Numbered from the stretch's first letter, positions 52,228-61,083 are shown. The stretch: 64,000 nucleotides of DNA from JADKIH01 sp031367345 (GCA_031367345.1 JANLPR010000137.1:25011-89010), one strand, 5' to 3'. Numbers and translations: made by a program. Notes: a model not told the origin generated them from the sequence alone.

Positions 52228-53367
52228 ATGGAATTCGGAATTAACGAAAACCAGGCATTGATTGCCGATACTGTTAAGAAATTTGCAGAAACAAATATTC
52301 GCCCTAACATCATGAAATGGGATGAGGCTCAAATATTTCCTATTGAGCTTTTTAAAAAAATGGGCGAACAAGGCCTTATGGGAATTCTTATTCCTGAAAA
52401 ATATCATGGCTCCGGACTCGGTTATTTTGAATACGTAACTTCAATTGTGGAAATTGCTCGTGTCTGTGGTTCAATTGGCTTGTCTATGGCTGCCCACAAT
52501 TCACTTTGTTCTGGTCACATTATGAATTTTGGAAATGAGGAACAAAAAGCCAAATACCTGCCAAAATTGGCAACAGGTGAATTTATTGGCGCGTGGGGTC
52601 TAACTGAAGCAAATACCGGAAGTGATGCTATGAGAATGCAATGTGTAGCCAAACAAGATGGCGACCATTATATAATTTCAGGTGCAAAAAATTGGATTAC
52701 CCATGGAAAAAGTGGCGACGTAGCTGTAGTTTTAGCAAGAACTGGTGAATTGCTCGATTCACATGGTATTACAGCTTTCATTGTAGAACGAGGCACGCCT
52801 GGTTTTTCCGGTGGAAAAAAAGAAGACAAATTAGGAATGAGAGCATCTGAAACCTCAGAAATGATCTTTCAAGATTGTCGAGTTCACAAATCTGCAATTC
52901 TTGGGAACGTTGGAGATGGGTTTAAACAATCCATGAAAGTACTGGATGGTGGTAGAATTTCTATAGCAGCCCTTTCAATTGGTATCGCCAAAGGAGCGTA
53001 TGACGCAGCTCTTAAATACAGTCAGGAACGAGAACAATTTGGAAAGCCAATCTCTCATTTTCAGGCTATTGCCTTTAAATTGGCTGATATGGCTACTAAA
53101 ATCGAAGCAGCTGAACTACTTACTTATCAGGCGGCAGACCTTAAAAATAGGGGCGAAAAATGTACAAAACAGAGTGCATTTGCTAAATATTACGCTTCCG
53201 AAGTCGCTGTTCAGGTTGCCACCGATGCCGTTCAGATCTTTGGTGGATATGGTTATACTAAGGACTTTCCGGTGGAGAAGTTTTATAGAGATTCAAAGCT
53301 TTGTACCATAGGAGAGGGCACAAGTGAAATTCAAAAACTAGTTATTTCAAGAGAAATATTAAAATAA
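52228..53367 (+). CDS. acyl-CoA dehydrogenase
   Basis: FAD-dependent oxidation of acyl-CoA to trans-2-enoyl-CoA. 379 residues, usual short-chain size: LTEANTGSDAMRMQ (FAD/substrate), GAKNWITHGKSGD, ALKYSQEREQFGKPISHFQ, GGYGYTKDFPVEKFYRDSK and the catalytic base in IGEGTSEIQK (Glu363). Could serve butyryl-CoA or branched-chain acyl-CoA. The rpsU promoter starts immediately after its stop codon. Confidence 0.95.
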   Translation: MEFGINENQALIADTVKKFAETNIRPNIMKWDEAQIFPIELFKKMGEQGLMGILIPEKYHGSGLGYFEYVTSIVEIARVCGSIGLSMAAHNSLCSGHIMNFGNEEQKAKYLPKLATGEFIGAWGLTEANTGSDAMRMQCVAKQDGDHYIISGAKNWITHGKSGDVAVVLARTGELLDSHGITAFIVERGTPGFSGGKKEDKLGMRASETSEMIFQDCRVHKSAILGNVGDGFKQSMKVLDGGRISIAALSIGIAKGAYDAALKYSQEREQFGKPISHFQAIAFKLADMATKIEAAELLTYQAADLKNRGEKCTKQSAFAKYYASEVAVQVATDAVQIFGGYGYTKDFPVEKFYRDSKLCTIGEGTSEIQKLVISREILK

Positions 53368-53398
53368 TTTGTGAATCAAAAAGAATTCTATACTTTTG
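53368..53398 (+). promoter_or_regulatory. rpsU promoter, TTTG-N19-TACTTTTG
   Basis: TTTG at 53368-53371 and TACTTTTG at 53391-53398 separated by exactly 19 bp: a full consensus Bacteroidota sigma-ABfr promoter. Its start site would lie about 20 bp before the rpsU ATG. Confidence 0.85.
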
Positions 53399-53422
53399 CG
53401 TTCCAAATCTGAAAATTAAAAC

Positions 53423-53617
53423 ATGATCATCGTTCCGATTAAAGAAAATGAGTCAATCGATAAGGCTCTTAAAAAATTCAAGAAAAAATTCGAGCGTACA
53501 GGTGTAGTTCGTGAATTACGTCGTCGTCAAACTTTTGAAAAACCATCAGTTGAGCGTCGTCAAGAGATGATTCATGCCAAATACATCTCTGAAATGAAGC
53601 GTACCAATATTCTGTAA
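53423..53617 (+). CDS. rpsU: ribosomal protein bS21
   Basis: 64 residues of bS21, which sits by the 3' end of 16S rRNA. Residue 54 is tyrosine (AKYIS); as I recall, Tyr54 of Flavobacterium bS21 helps hide the anti-Shine-Dalgarno sequence. The 24 bases before the ATG (GTTCCAAATCTGAAAATTAA...) contain no Shine-Dalgarno-like sequence, unlike the strong one I remember for rpsU in Flavobacteriia. First gene of an rpsU-xerC-raiA block common in this phylum. Confidence 0.95.
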   Translation: MIIVPIKENESIDKALKKFKKKFERTGVVRELRRRQTFEKPSVERRQEMIHAKYISEMKRTNIL

Positions 53618-53676
53618 TAGAATAGATTTAGATAATAAAAATACTATCTTTACTGTAGTTGTAACCTTTAGGTCGC

Positions 53677-53721
53677 ATGGCAGTAAGAAGAATATATACG
53701 AAAAGAGAAACAGGTGTTTAA
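53677..53721 (+). CDS. possible 14-codon leader peptide before xerC
   Basis: ATG at 53677 opens MAVRRIYTKRETGV, ending with TAA at 53719-53721. The stop lies inside the loop of the terminator hairpin (53701-53737) and the last codons run across its left arm, the arrangement of transcription attenuators. No Shine-Dalgarno; it could also be chance. Confidence 0.3.
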   Translation: MAVRRIYTKRETGV

Positions 53722-53741
53722 CGCTTGTTTCTCTTTTTTTT
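53701..53741 (+). terminator. rpsU terminator / possible attenuator of xerC-raiA
   Basis: AAAAGAGAAACA (53701-53712) pairs perfectly with TGTTTCTCTTTT (53726-53737); 13-nt loop and eight T (53734-53741). The xerC ATG is only 7 bp further on, and no separate promoter is evident after the hairpin, so xerC-raiA must rely on read-through or on a promoter upstream of the hairpin. Confidence 0.88.
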
Positions 53742-53748
53742 GTTATCT

Positions 53749-54627
53749 ATGATTATACAGAGCTTTCTCCAATATTTGCGTTTTGAAAAACGATTTTCAG
53801 TCAACACGGTGTTGGCGTATGAGAATGATTTAAGACAATTTTTTAAGTTCCAAAAAGATCTCTACTCCATTGAAGATGCTGCATCAATTGAATCGCCGAT
53901 GGTACGTTCATGGATGGTTAACTTAATGGAAGCCAAGATCAGTACCCGATCGATCAATCGAAAAATTACTGCTCTAAAAAGCTTCTACAAATTCCTGATG
54001 AAAAAAGGTGAAGTAAAGTCAAGCCCTTTACTTAAAATTCAATCGCCCAAAGTAGCAAAACGATTACCTGTATTTGTTGACGAAGGGAAAATGAAATTAC
54101 TCTTTAGCGATGTTAATTTTGGCGACAGTTTCGAACCGGTTAGAGATAAACTTATCTTGGAAATATTGTATGCAACTGGGATGAGAAGAGCTGAGTTAGT
54201 TGGGCTTACAGACGATCGTATCGACTTGTTCCAGTGTCAACTAAAAGTTCTAGGGAAAAGAAACAAAGAGAGGATTATTCCGTTTACGAATAACTTGAAA
54301 GAGATAATTGAAAAATATCTTACTTTGAGAAATGAATTTGCACCGTTTCCGACTGCGTTTTTTGTAACTTCAAAAGGAATTAGCATGTACCCGCAAATGG
54401 TGTACAGAATTGTAACGAAACGTTTAGGCGGTGTTACAACTCTGGAAAAAAAGAGTCCACATATTCTGCGTCATACCTTTGCAACTCACATGCTTAATAA
54501 TGGTGCAGATATTAATAGTGTTAAAGAATTATTGGGCCATGCTAATTTAAGTGCCACACAAATTTACACTCATAACACAATTGAAAAATTAAAAGAAGTT
54601 TATAAACAAGCTCACCCACGAGCTTAA
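53749..54627 (+). CDS. xerC: tyrosine recombinase, chromosome dimer resolution
   Basis: 292 residues from ATG 53749 (an upstream start falls inside the terminator U-tract). N-terminal SAM-like domain (FLQYLRFEKRFSVNTVLAYENDLRQF) and catalytic domain with Arg146 (TGMRRAEL), Lys170, His238 and Arg241 (HILRHTFATHML), His264 (LLGHANL) and nucleophile Tyr273 (QIYTHN). Cleaves at dif with XerD. XerC versus XerD cannot be separated by eye; the position next to rpsU and raiA is the usual xerC locus in Bacteroidota. Confidence 0.93.
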   Translation: MIIQSFLQYLRFEKRFSVNTVLAYENDLRQFFKFQKDLYSIEDAASIESPMVRSWMVNLMEAKISTRSINRKITALKSFYKFLMKKGEVKSSPLLKIQSPKVAKRLPVFVDEGKMKLLFSDVNFGDSFEPVRDKLILEILYATGMRRAELVGLTDDRIDLFQCQLKVLGKRNKERIIPFTNNLKEIIEKYLTLRNEFAPFPTAFFVTSKGISMYPQMVYRIVTKRLGGVTTLEKKSPHILRHTFATHMLNNGADINSVKELLGHANLSATQIYTHNTIEKLKEVYKQAHPRA

Positions 54628-54633
54628 AAAAAG

Positions 54634-54639
54634 AGGAGG
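54634..54639 (+). promoter_or_regulatory. perfect Shine-Dalgarno AGGAGG before raiA
   Basis: AGGAGG within AAGAGGAGGATTTATG, four bases from the start codon. Consensus Shine-Dalgarno sequences are rare in this phylum and no other gene start in the window that I inspected has one this strong. Confidence 0.85.
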
Positions 54640-54643
54640 ATTT

Positions 54644-54943
54644 ATGAAAACTAGAGTACAATCAATTCATTTTGATGCAGACAAAAAGCTTCTGCAATTT
54701 GTAGAAGAGAAAGTTGAAAAATTAGTTCATTTTTATGACCAGATAATTGGGAGTGAAGTGACTTTGAAAATTGACAAATCGAGTGACAATAAAAATAAAA
54801 TTGTTCAAATTCTTGTTCAAATTCCCGGCAACGATATAATTGCAAAAGAACAATGTCACACATTTGAAGAAGCAACTGATCTTTGTATTGAAGTTCTTTC
54901 TCGCCAAATTAAACGGTACAAAGAAAAACTAAGAGGGGTTTAA
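54644..54943 (+). CDS. raiA: ribosome hibernation factor, short HPF/RaiA
   Basis: 99 residues of the HPF/YfiA fold: VQSIHFDADKKLLQFVEEKVEKL, GSEVTLKIDKSSDNKNKIVQILVQIPG, FEEATDLCIEVLSRQIKRYKEK. Such proteins bind the 30S decoding site and block or dimerise ribosomes when growth stops. It follows xerC by 16 bp and carries its own consensus Shine-Dalgarno. A long hairpin follows. Confidence 0.95.
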   Translation: MKTRVQSIHFDADKKLLQFVEEKVEKLVHFYDQIIGSEVTLKIDKSSDNKNKIVQILVQIPGNDIIAKEQCHTFEEATDLCIEVLSRQIKRYKEKLRGV

Positions 54944-54960
54944 TCCTTATTGTAAGAATT

Positions 54961-55009
54961 ATAATAGAATTACGTGAACTTCGTTTTGAACGAAGCGTAA
55001 TTCTATTAT
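54961..55009 (+). terminator. long hairpin after raiA
   Basis: ATAATAGAATTACG (54961-54974) pairs with CGTAATTCTATTAT (54996-55009), and inside it CTTCGTT pairs with AACGAAG around a TTG loop with a 4-nt bulge (TGAA). There is A/T-rich sequence but no pure U-tract, so it may stabilise the 3' end as well as terminate. The next ATG is 14 bp on. Confidence 0.7.
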
Positions 55010-55022
55010 TATTATATGCCAA

Positions 55023-56420
55023 ATGAGAAAAATATCGCTGACTGTATTTTGTGTTTTATTTCTGACCTATACTTGGGCTCAGGAAGAGACCAATTTTAAT
55101 GTAGTTAGCAAAACAGTTATTACTTATAATGATACCCTGCATTTGCATTTTCTGCAAGATTCTACCATGCACTCACAAGGATGGGATACGTTGCCACAAG
55201 CTATTTTTTGGAGAGAAGTAATAAATATGACAAGTGATACTTGTATTGTCAATATTTCCTATTGTCGTCGTCCTATACATAAGGTGAATCGTTCTGTTTG
55301 GATGAGTCAGACTGAGCCTGAAAAATTATGCTTTAAGGATAGTCTTTGCAAGATCTATGAAGTTGATAATCCTGATTACTTATTTGTTACTGCAGGAAAA
55401 GGAGAATTTTATGAAGTGAAAAAAGTTCTGCCAATTATTAGCAGGGCTATCGTTGCTTTCGAAAAAAATAATTGTGATCCTTGGTATGCTCAAACAATCT
55501 TATTGATTGAAAGTCCCGGAAAATTAAAATCAAAATCTTCTGTTGGTGCAAATGGTCCTTTCCAACTTATGAAATCGGTTGCTTTGCGCTATGGACTGAA
55601 AGTCAATAAATATGTTGACGAACGTTCGGATCTAGAAAAGTCTGCAAAAGCGGCGTCCTCTTTGATCAAGACAAGTTGCATTCCATACATCAGAAAGTTT
55701 TTAGCTGAGAAAAATATTTCTTACAAAGAAACGGACCTTTGGTTTCGACTCTTGGTATTACACGCTTATCACGCCGGTCCCGGAAATGTTCGTTGTGTAA
55801 TTGATGCAATCAATCCAGATTCCGGTGGAGTTAAACTTTTTAATAAAATTTGGCAAACTACCTGCGGAGGTTTCAAAAACGAATCGCAAAATTATTCGCA
55901 AATTGCGTTAGCTTCCTTGATCAATTTTAATAATTTGATTGAGACTAATGGTGATACTGTTTATTTGGTAAAAGGAGATGTTCTTTTGAAAAAGTATGTT
56001 AGGAAGAGATATAAACCTTGGGAAGCATTTGATTATCTGAATACGTGTTTGCTGACGTATGAAAATGATTTGCTTGATGAAATGATCCCTTATGAGTATT
56101 TTATTAAAAGAGTTACTGCGATTAAAAACGAATTAAATCACATTGCATCTGTTGTAACTCAGTCTCAAAGAGATGTAGTGCAACGCAAATATCCGGCTTC
56201 TGAAGATCATGTTAATCAACTCGCAAGCCAATTATCTAAAAGGCAACGATACGAAGATGCCATTAAGTTACTCCGTCTTAATTTAGATGATAGCCCTACT
56301 TCCCTAACATTCTTAGATAGCTTGTCACGATTGTATCGAATTACAGGCGATTTAAAAAATGCTGCCATCTATAGCAGTAAAGCCGGGACAGAAAGACTTA
56401 TTCAGAAAAATTCACAATAA
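55023..56420 (+). CDS. secreted lytic murein transglycosylase (SLT domain)
   Basis: 465 residues with signal peptide (MRKISLTVFCVLFLTYTWAQ). An N-terminal region of unknown fold is followed by an SLT domain with the catalytic glutamate in ILLIESPGKLKSKSSVGANG (Glu163), FQLMKSVALRYGLKV and the LHAYHAGPGNV motif near 243. Cleaves peptidoglycan between MurNAc and GlcNAc. C-terminal TPR-like helices (ERYEDAIKLLR...). The raiA hairpin separates it from the preceding operon. Confidence 0.88.
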   Translation: MRKISLTVFCVLFLTYTWAQEETNFNVVSKTVITYNDTLHLHFLQDSTMHSQGWDTLPQAIFWREVINMTSDTCIVNISYCRRPIHKVNRSVWMSQTEPEKLCFKDSLCKIYEVDNPDYLFVTAGKGEFYEVKKVLPIISRAIVAFEKNNCDPWYAQTILLIESPGKLKSKSSVGANGPFQLMKSVALRYGLKVNKYVDERSDLEKSAKAASSLIKTSCIPYIRKFLAEKNISYKETDLWFRLLVLHAYHAGPGNVRCVIDAINPDSGGVKLFNKIWQTTCGGFKNESQNYSQIALASLINFNNLIETNGDTVYLVKGDVLLKKYVRKRYKPWEAFDYLNTCLLTYENDLLDEMIPYEYFIKRVTAIKNELNHIASVVTQSQRDVVQRKYPASEDHVNQLASQLSKRQRYEDAIKLLRLNLDDSPTSLTFLDSLSRLYRITGDLKNAAIYSSKAGTERLIQKNSQ

Positions 56421-56473
56421 AATTGTTTGCCATCACACTTTAACTATTTTTGAGCCATATAAGTTAAAGTACT

Positions 56474-58882
56474 ATGCGAAAGCAAATCATCATTATTTTC
56501 GTTTTCATTTTTATTGCTTCTTCTGCCTCATTTTCTCAATTAATTAAATGGGAAAATAATTTAGATGGAATAATCTCACCCATTGTGTGGGAAAACAATC
56601 AAACTACACTTAAAGATTCACTTACCGAAAACCACTTCTCGAGAACTGATTCGATAAATTTCTACGGTTTAGGACTTAAAAAACAAATTCCGGTAGAATT
56701 ATCCGGACTTAATCTAGACATCAAAATAGGACTTTCCACTAAGTCATCTTTTTCAAATATTCCATTCTCTTTAGTTTTTTCAATTTTAAATAATGATTCA
56801 ACTATTTATTGGATTGCATACCCCATAGCATCTTCGCATGATTGGAAAAACACTTCATTAAATATTTCTATTCCTAAAAACTTTATTTCAACTCAAAATA
56901 GTTTTTCAATTTACGGATGGAATTCTTCTGGAAAAAACTTTGTTGATATTGATAATTTTAAAATAGAATTTAATGAGTTGGTTCAACCAACATTTCTTCC
57001 TGAATTAAAATATGAAAACCTGAATAATGGAAAGCAACTATTTCTAGCCGGGAGTAATTCATTTAATTTTTATGGTGACACACTTAACGGAAGTTATTCA
57101 ATTGTTTCTCCAAATGGTGATACCATATTTAATAATGCATCAGTATTCCTTAAATTCAAGAAGACTCAGAAGGATAAAAATATTTCTAGCATTCTGTTGG
57201 AACGTCCGAAATCAATCCATAGCTATTTTACATCTGAGAGTAAAAAAATTGTTTGCGAATATTCTTCAAAAATCGCCTCTATTTATTTGGAATATTTATT
57301 CAAGGATAATCGCTTGGAGATTAAATCACAAATACGATTTTTAAAAGATTGTGCTATACTTCAAGCTTCAATAATATACAATTATGGATTGGAACTTAGA
57401 AAAGTATTTACAAAAAACTCAATGATCGATAGTGTTAATTTTAACAAAGAATATTGGTTAGATAAGGAAGGTGTTCAGTTCAAAGGAAGCGTAAGTGATT
57501 TTTTAATTTATCGGAGTCAACAGATATCGTCCGTGCAATTATCGACAGTTAATAAGTTGGCAATTTTTAATTGTGAATTTTCGTATGATCATCCATTTAT
57601 GTATTTCCCTGAACTGGATAAAAGCTACTCAATTTTTAACGATCGCTCATGTCAATTCTTTAAAAAAGGAGATTCACTTATAAATAGTTTTTTAATAACC
57701 GAAATACGGAAAAATGAAAATATACTAAGAGTATTAAAAAATCCAAACGGTTTTTTTAGTTCGATGGTTTGGACAGAGCATGCCGATTTTTCTGATATCA
57801 GAACTCAACGCGCAGTGAATTATGGAAGCGAAGATATTCTGGATGGCGATTCCTCAATAGGTGGTTTTGTAGCACAAAAAATTCCTATGACGAAGAGCGT
57901 TTTTTATTCTAATCCTGAAGATCAAAAGAATTCTGTTAAAGATAAACGATTTTCAAGTTCAGCTATTTCAATTACCGGGTCAGAATCATTTAAGGAGTTA
58001 CTGTTTCAATTGAAAAGAAGAAACTTCGAAATCTGTTTGCATACACCGGATCCATTCACTACAACATTAAATATGGCACAAGAAGCATTGTTGTTTATGA
58101 AAGATAATTTTGGATCGCCAACTTGGATTGACCACGGATATGATAATGATCCTAAAAGTAATCGTGAGGATGTAGTGTGCGATGGTTTGGTTCTTGATTC
58201 TAAACACCAATTAAGTCAGCAATTTTTGAGCAATGGAGTTCATTATTTTTGGAATAATTTTTATGAAGATTCTGCAATCTTTAAAAATTCTTCCTTTAAT
58301 TCTTTTTTCTCGAATCCATATTTGGGATGGGGAAATAGTTTTCCTACTCCCGAATATTTTAAACTACCTAATGTAAAATATCCTTTTTACTCCTGGGTTA
58401 CTAATTATACATTAGATCCACCAAGTGGCGATCTTTGGAGTTTTTATTTCAGCCAAAACCGTTTAAATGATTTATATAAATCAGGAGCCAATATTATTTT
58501 GCATTGTTATCCATCAAGAGTAGATAGTACAACCGGATTTTATGATTATGTAGGTGATAAGATTGTTGTGAATTCGGAATTCGATAAAGCTTTGCATTTA
58601 CTCAGAACGTACCACGATTCCGGAAAAATTTGGGTTACAACGATTAGCGAGTTAATGAACTATCGGATGGAATTAGAAAAAGTAAAAATTTCGACTTCAT
58701 TAAATGGGAGTTGTATTATTTATAATGAAAGTGAAAAAACAATAAATGGAGTTTCTTTTTTAACAGAAGCTAAAAAGATTTCAGTTGGTGAAAAAAATGT
58801 GGTGACGAAAAAATTTGGAGAACAAACACTTTTGATCTTAACGCTGACTCCAAAAGAAAAGGTAGTAATCAACATACAATAA
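56474..58882 (+). CDS. large secreted protein with polysaccharide-deacetylase-like part
   Basis: 802 residues, signal peptide (to about SFSQ). The N-terminal 170 residues look like a carbohydrate-binding beta-sandwich (WKNTSLNISIPKNF ... IYGWNSSGKNFVDIDNFKIE). From about 480 to 735 the order FEICLHTPDPFTTT, FGSPTWIDHGYDND, NIILHCYPSR, HDSGKIWVTTISELMNY resembles a NodB-like deacetylase (TIM-barrel) with a His/Asp site, but the canonical TFDD and H-x3-H motifs are not obvious. No sorting domain is visible at the C terminus. Between an SLT transglycosylase and mtgA, it may act on cell-wall glycan; this is a weak inference. A stand-alone annotation is 'hypothetical'. Confidence 0.6.
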   Translation: MRKQIIIIFVFIFIASSASFSQLIKWENNLDGIISPIVWENNQTTLKDSLTENHFSRTDSINFYGLGLKKQIPVELSGLNLDIKIGLSTKSSFSNIPFSLVFSILNNDSTIYWIAYPIASSHDWKNTSLNISIPKNFISTQNSFSIYGWNSSGKNFVDIDNFKIEFNELVQPTFLPELKYENLNNGKQLFLAGSNSFNFYGDTLNGSYSIVSPNGDTIFNNASVFLKFKKTQKDKNISSILLERPKSIHSYFTSESKKIVCEYSSKIASIYLEYLFKDNRLEIKSQIRFLKDCAILQASIIYNYGLELRKVFTKNSMIDSVNFNKEYWLDKEGVQFKGSVSDFLIYRSQQISSVQLSTVNKLAIFNCEFSYDHPFMYFPELDKSYSIFNDRSCQFFKKGDSLINSFLITEIRKNENILRVLKNPNGFFSSMVWTEHADFSDIRTQRAVNYGSEDILDGDSSIGGFVAQKIPMTKSVFYSNPEDQKNSVKDKRFSSSAISITGSESFKELLFQLKRRNFEICLHTPDPFTTTLNMAQEALLFMKDNFGSPTWIDHGYDNDPKSNREDVVCDGLVLDSKHQLSQQFLSNGVHYFWNNFYEDSAIFKNSSFNSFFSNPYLGWGNSFPTPEYFKLPNVKYPFYSWVTNYTLDPPSGDLWSFYFSQNRLNDLYKSGANIILHCYPSRVDSTTGFYDYVGDKIVVNSEFDKALHLLRTYHDSGKIWVTTISELMNYRMELEKVKISTSLNGSCIIYNESEKTINGVSFLTEAKKISVGEKNVVTKKFGEQTLLILTLTPKEKVVINIQ

Positions 58883-58887
58883 AAAAA

Positions 58888-59574
58888 ATGATTAAAAAAT
58901 TATTTGGATTTTTAGCAAAGCTTGGACTATGGTTCTTAGCAATTAGTATTATCTCAGTCTTCATCTTTCGATTTATTCCAATTCCATTTACTCCATTAAT
59001 GATAGGGAGATGTGTTGAGCAAAAGGTAGACGGAAAAGAGATGAAAATGCATAAAGATTGGGTGAGCTTAGATAAAATAAGTACAGCGATGCCTCTCGCA
59101 GTTATTGCAGCTGAGGATCAAAAATTTGAAGAGCATTTTGGTTTTGATATTGAAGCCATCAAAAAAGCAGAAACCTACAATGAAAAACATAAAGGTAAAA
59201 AGTTGAAAGGAGCAAGTACTATAAGCCAACAAACGGCCAAGAATGTTTTTTTATGGCAGAGCAGGTCGTGGGTAAGGAAAGGGTTTGAAGTTTACTTTAC
59301 ATTTTTGATTGAATTTATTTGGAGCAAACAACGGATTATGGAAGTTTACCTAAATGTAATAGAAATGGGCGATGGCATTTATGGAGTTGAAGCAGCAGCT
59401 CATGATTACTTCGATAAACAGGCATCTAAATTAAGTGTGAGAGAATCTGCTCTCATTGCTGCAATTTTACCTAACCCTCTTAAGTGGAGTCCTGTGCACC
59501 CGAGTGAAAGAATTAATCGCAAGGCAAATAGGATTATGCATTTTATTAGTCGATTGAAACTAGAAGACTTTTAA
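58888..59574 (+). CDS. mtgA: monofunctional biosynthetic peptidoglycan transglycosylase
   Basis: Polymerises lipid II into glycan strands (GT51). 228 residues: N-terminal TM anchor (LGLWFLAISIISVFIFRFI), catalytic AVIAAEDQKFEEHFGFD, KGASTISQQTAKNVFL, RIMEVYLNVIEMGDGIYGVEAAAHDYF, SALIAAILPNPLKWSP. MtgA-length, without a transpeptidase domain. Starts 5 bp after the deacetylase-like gene, probably co-transcribed. Confidence 0.95.
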   Translation: MIKKLFGFLAKLGLWFLAISIISVFIFRFIPIPFTPLMIGRCVEQKVDGKEMKMHKDWVSLDKISTAMPLAVIAAEDQKFEEHFGFDIEAIKKAETYNEKHKGKKLKGASTISQQTAKNVFLWQSRSWVRKGFEVYFTFLIEFIWSKQRIMEVYLNVIEMGDGIYGVEAAAHDYFDKQASKLSVRESALIAAILPNPLKWSPVHPSERINRKANRIMHFISRLKLEDF

Positions 59575-59655
59575 GTTAATTATCTCTTTTTCTTGATTTA
59601 ATTATAACTTTAATTCATCTTTGACTCTCAAATTTTAGAATTCCTAAGAAGGAAT

Positions 59656-61083
59656 TTGTTGCCTGTGGAAATAAATAACCGGAAAGAAAATCTCAAGTAC
59701 TTACTTTTTGCATTAGTCGTTTTTGCTTCACGTCTACCATTTATATATTCCGGTTACGGATTAGATGGTGATAGTTGGTCGGTTGCTATTTCAGCTTCGC
59801 ATTTACACCTTACAGGTGAGTATATTCCTTCTCGCTTTCCAGGTTATCCGGTACATGAATTTTTATGTTCTCTTGTAAGTACATTTGGAAGCACAGGGAC
59901 AAATTTAGTTTCTGCTGTTTTTACAACTCTTGCCTCTCTGTTTTTTGCACTATCTCTCAAGATTTTACGATTTAAATCTGTTTTCCTGGCAGCGTTTACT
60001 TTCGCGTTTGTTCCCGTCATTTTTATCCATAGTACAACTACTATCGATTATATGATTGCGCTGGGTTTTATAATGGCGGGAATGTATTATATGCTCAAAG
60101 AACAATTAATAGTTGCTGGAATATTGATTGGCCTAGCTATTGGTTCAAGAATAACATCGGGGGCTATATTATTGCCATTTGCTATTTTACTTTTTAAGAA
60201 AAATTCTTTACAAGAGAATTTGAAAAGATCGATTAAGTTAATAGCTCCTTCATTGATTGTAGCCATCCTTTGCTATCTACCGTTGATTATCAAATATCAT
60301 TTTGATTTTTTTACTTATTACGATGTTCCTTATCCTGCAATTCCGAAAGTGCTTTACAAGTTTTCGATTGAAGTATGGGGAGTCTTAGGCGTTATTGGTA
60401 TATTTTTAACCACAATTTTATTCTTCTTGCCTCATAAAGAGTCTAAAAATAATTTTTTATTTCCGCGTAGCGTCAATGAACGGTATGTCATTGCTTGGTT
60501 GATAGCTATAGACATTTACATAATCGCTTTTTTGAAATTACCTATGGAATCGGGCTATTTAATACCAATAGTTCCATTCGTTATCATGGTTTATGGAAAA
60601 TATTTGTACAGAAGAGGTTTTATTTTTTTCTGTGTTATGTTAATTGCTTCATCATTTCTGTTTACAATATCTCCAAGTGATCGTTTTGATGCAGCAAACG
60701 TTTCTCATTTTTCAAAATCGTTTCAAGCAGGCGGCGAGAAATTAAGTTTTGATCCGGCAGAAGGGCCTGTCTTTTCATATTTTACAAGGAGGGAAAACGG
60801 AATTTCTTTTGTCAAGAATTTGCTTCAATCTATGGATACGATTTCCGTACCTTCCGTAATAGTTAGTGGGCGTTGGTTTAATCAACTTATTGTTCAGTCT
60901 GGCGATACTTCCTTGTTAAAAGCAAAAATTCGTGACTATATCTCTGAGCCGGAAGCGCTCTATTTTTATGCTAAAGGGTTTGTTATATACTATTTGCCAA
61001 AGCAGGAATATTACAATAAAGTAATGAGGAATGTAGACCTAGATGTTTACAAAGCCATTCCATATCTGAAAGAGACAAATTAA
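59656..61083 (+). CDS. polytopic membrane protein, GT-C/glycosyltransferase-39-like
   Basis: 475 residues with about ten hydrophobic helices. The first loop SGYGLDGDSWSVAIS with an acidic D-G-D pair after TM1 is like the catalytic loop of GT-C glycosyltransferases (ArnT/PMT/GT39), and SRFPGYPVHEF follows. A short C-terminal soluble tail. No ATG is near the start: TTG at 59656 is preceded five bases upstream by AGAAGGA, a Shine-Dalgarno-like sequence, so it is the likely start; TTG 59659 and GTG 59665 are alternatives. Overlaps the convergent gene by 4 bp. Confidence 0.7.
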   Translation: MLPVEINNRKENLKYLLFALVVFASRLPFIYSGYGLDGDSWSVAISASHLHLTGEYIPSRFPGYPVHEFLCSLVSTFGSTGTNLVSAVFTTLASLFFALSLKILRFKSVFLAAFTFAFVPVIFIHSTTTIDYMIALGFIMAGMYYMLKEQLIVAGILIGLAIGSRITSGAILLPFAILLFKKNSLQENLKRSIKLIAPSLIVAILCYLPLIIKYHFDFFTYYDVPYPAIPKVLYKFSIEVWGVLGVIGIFLTTILFFLPHKESKNNFLFPRSVNERYVIAWLIAIDIYIIAFLKLPMESGYLIPIVPFVIMVYGKYLYRRGFIFFCVMLIASSFLFTISPSDRFDAANVSHFSKSFQAGGEKLSFDPAEGPVFSYFTRRENGISFVKNLLQSMDTISVPSVIVSGRWFNQLIVQSGDTSLLKAKIRDYISEPEALYFYAKGFVIYYLPKQEYYNKVMRNVDLDVYKAIPYLKETN

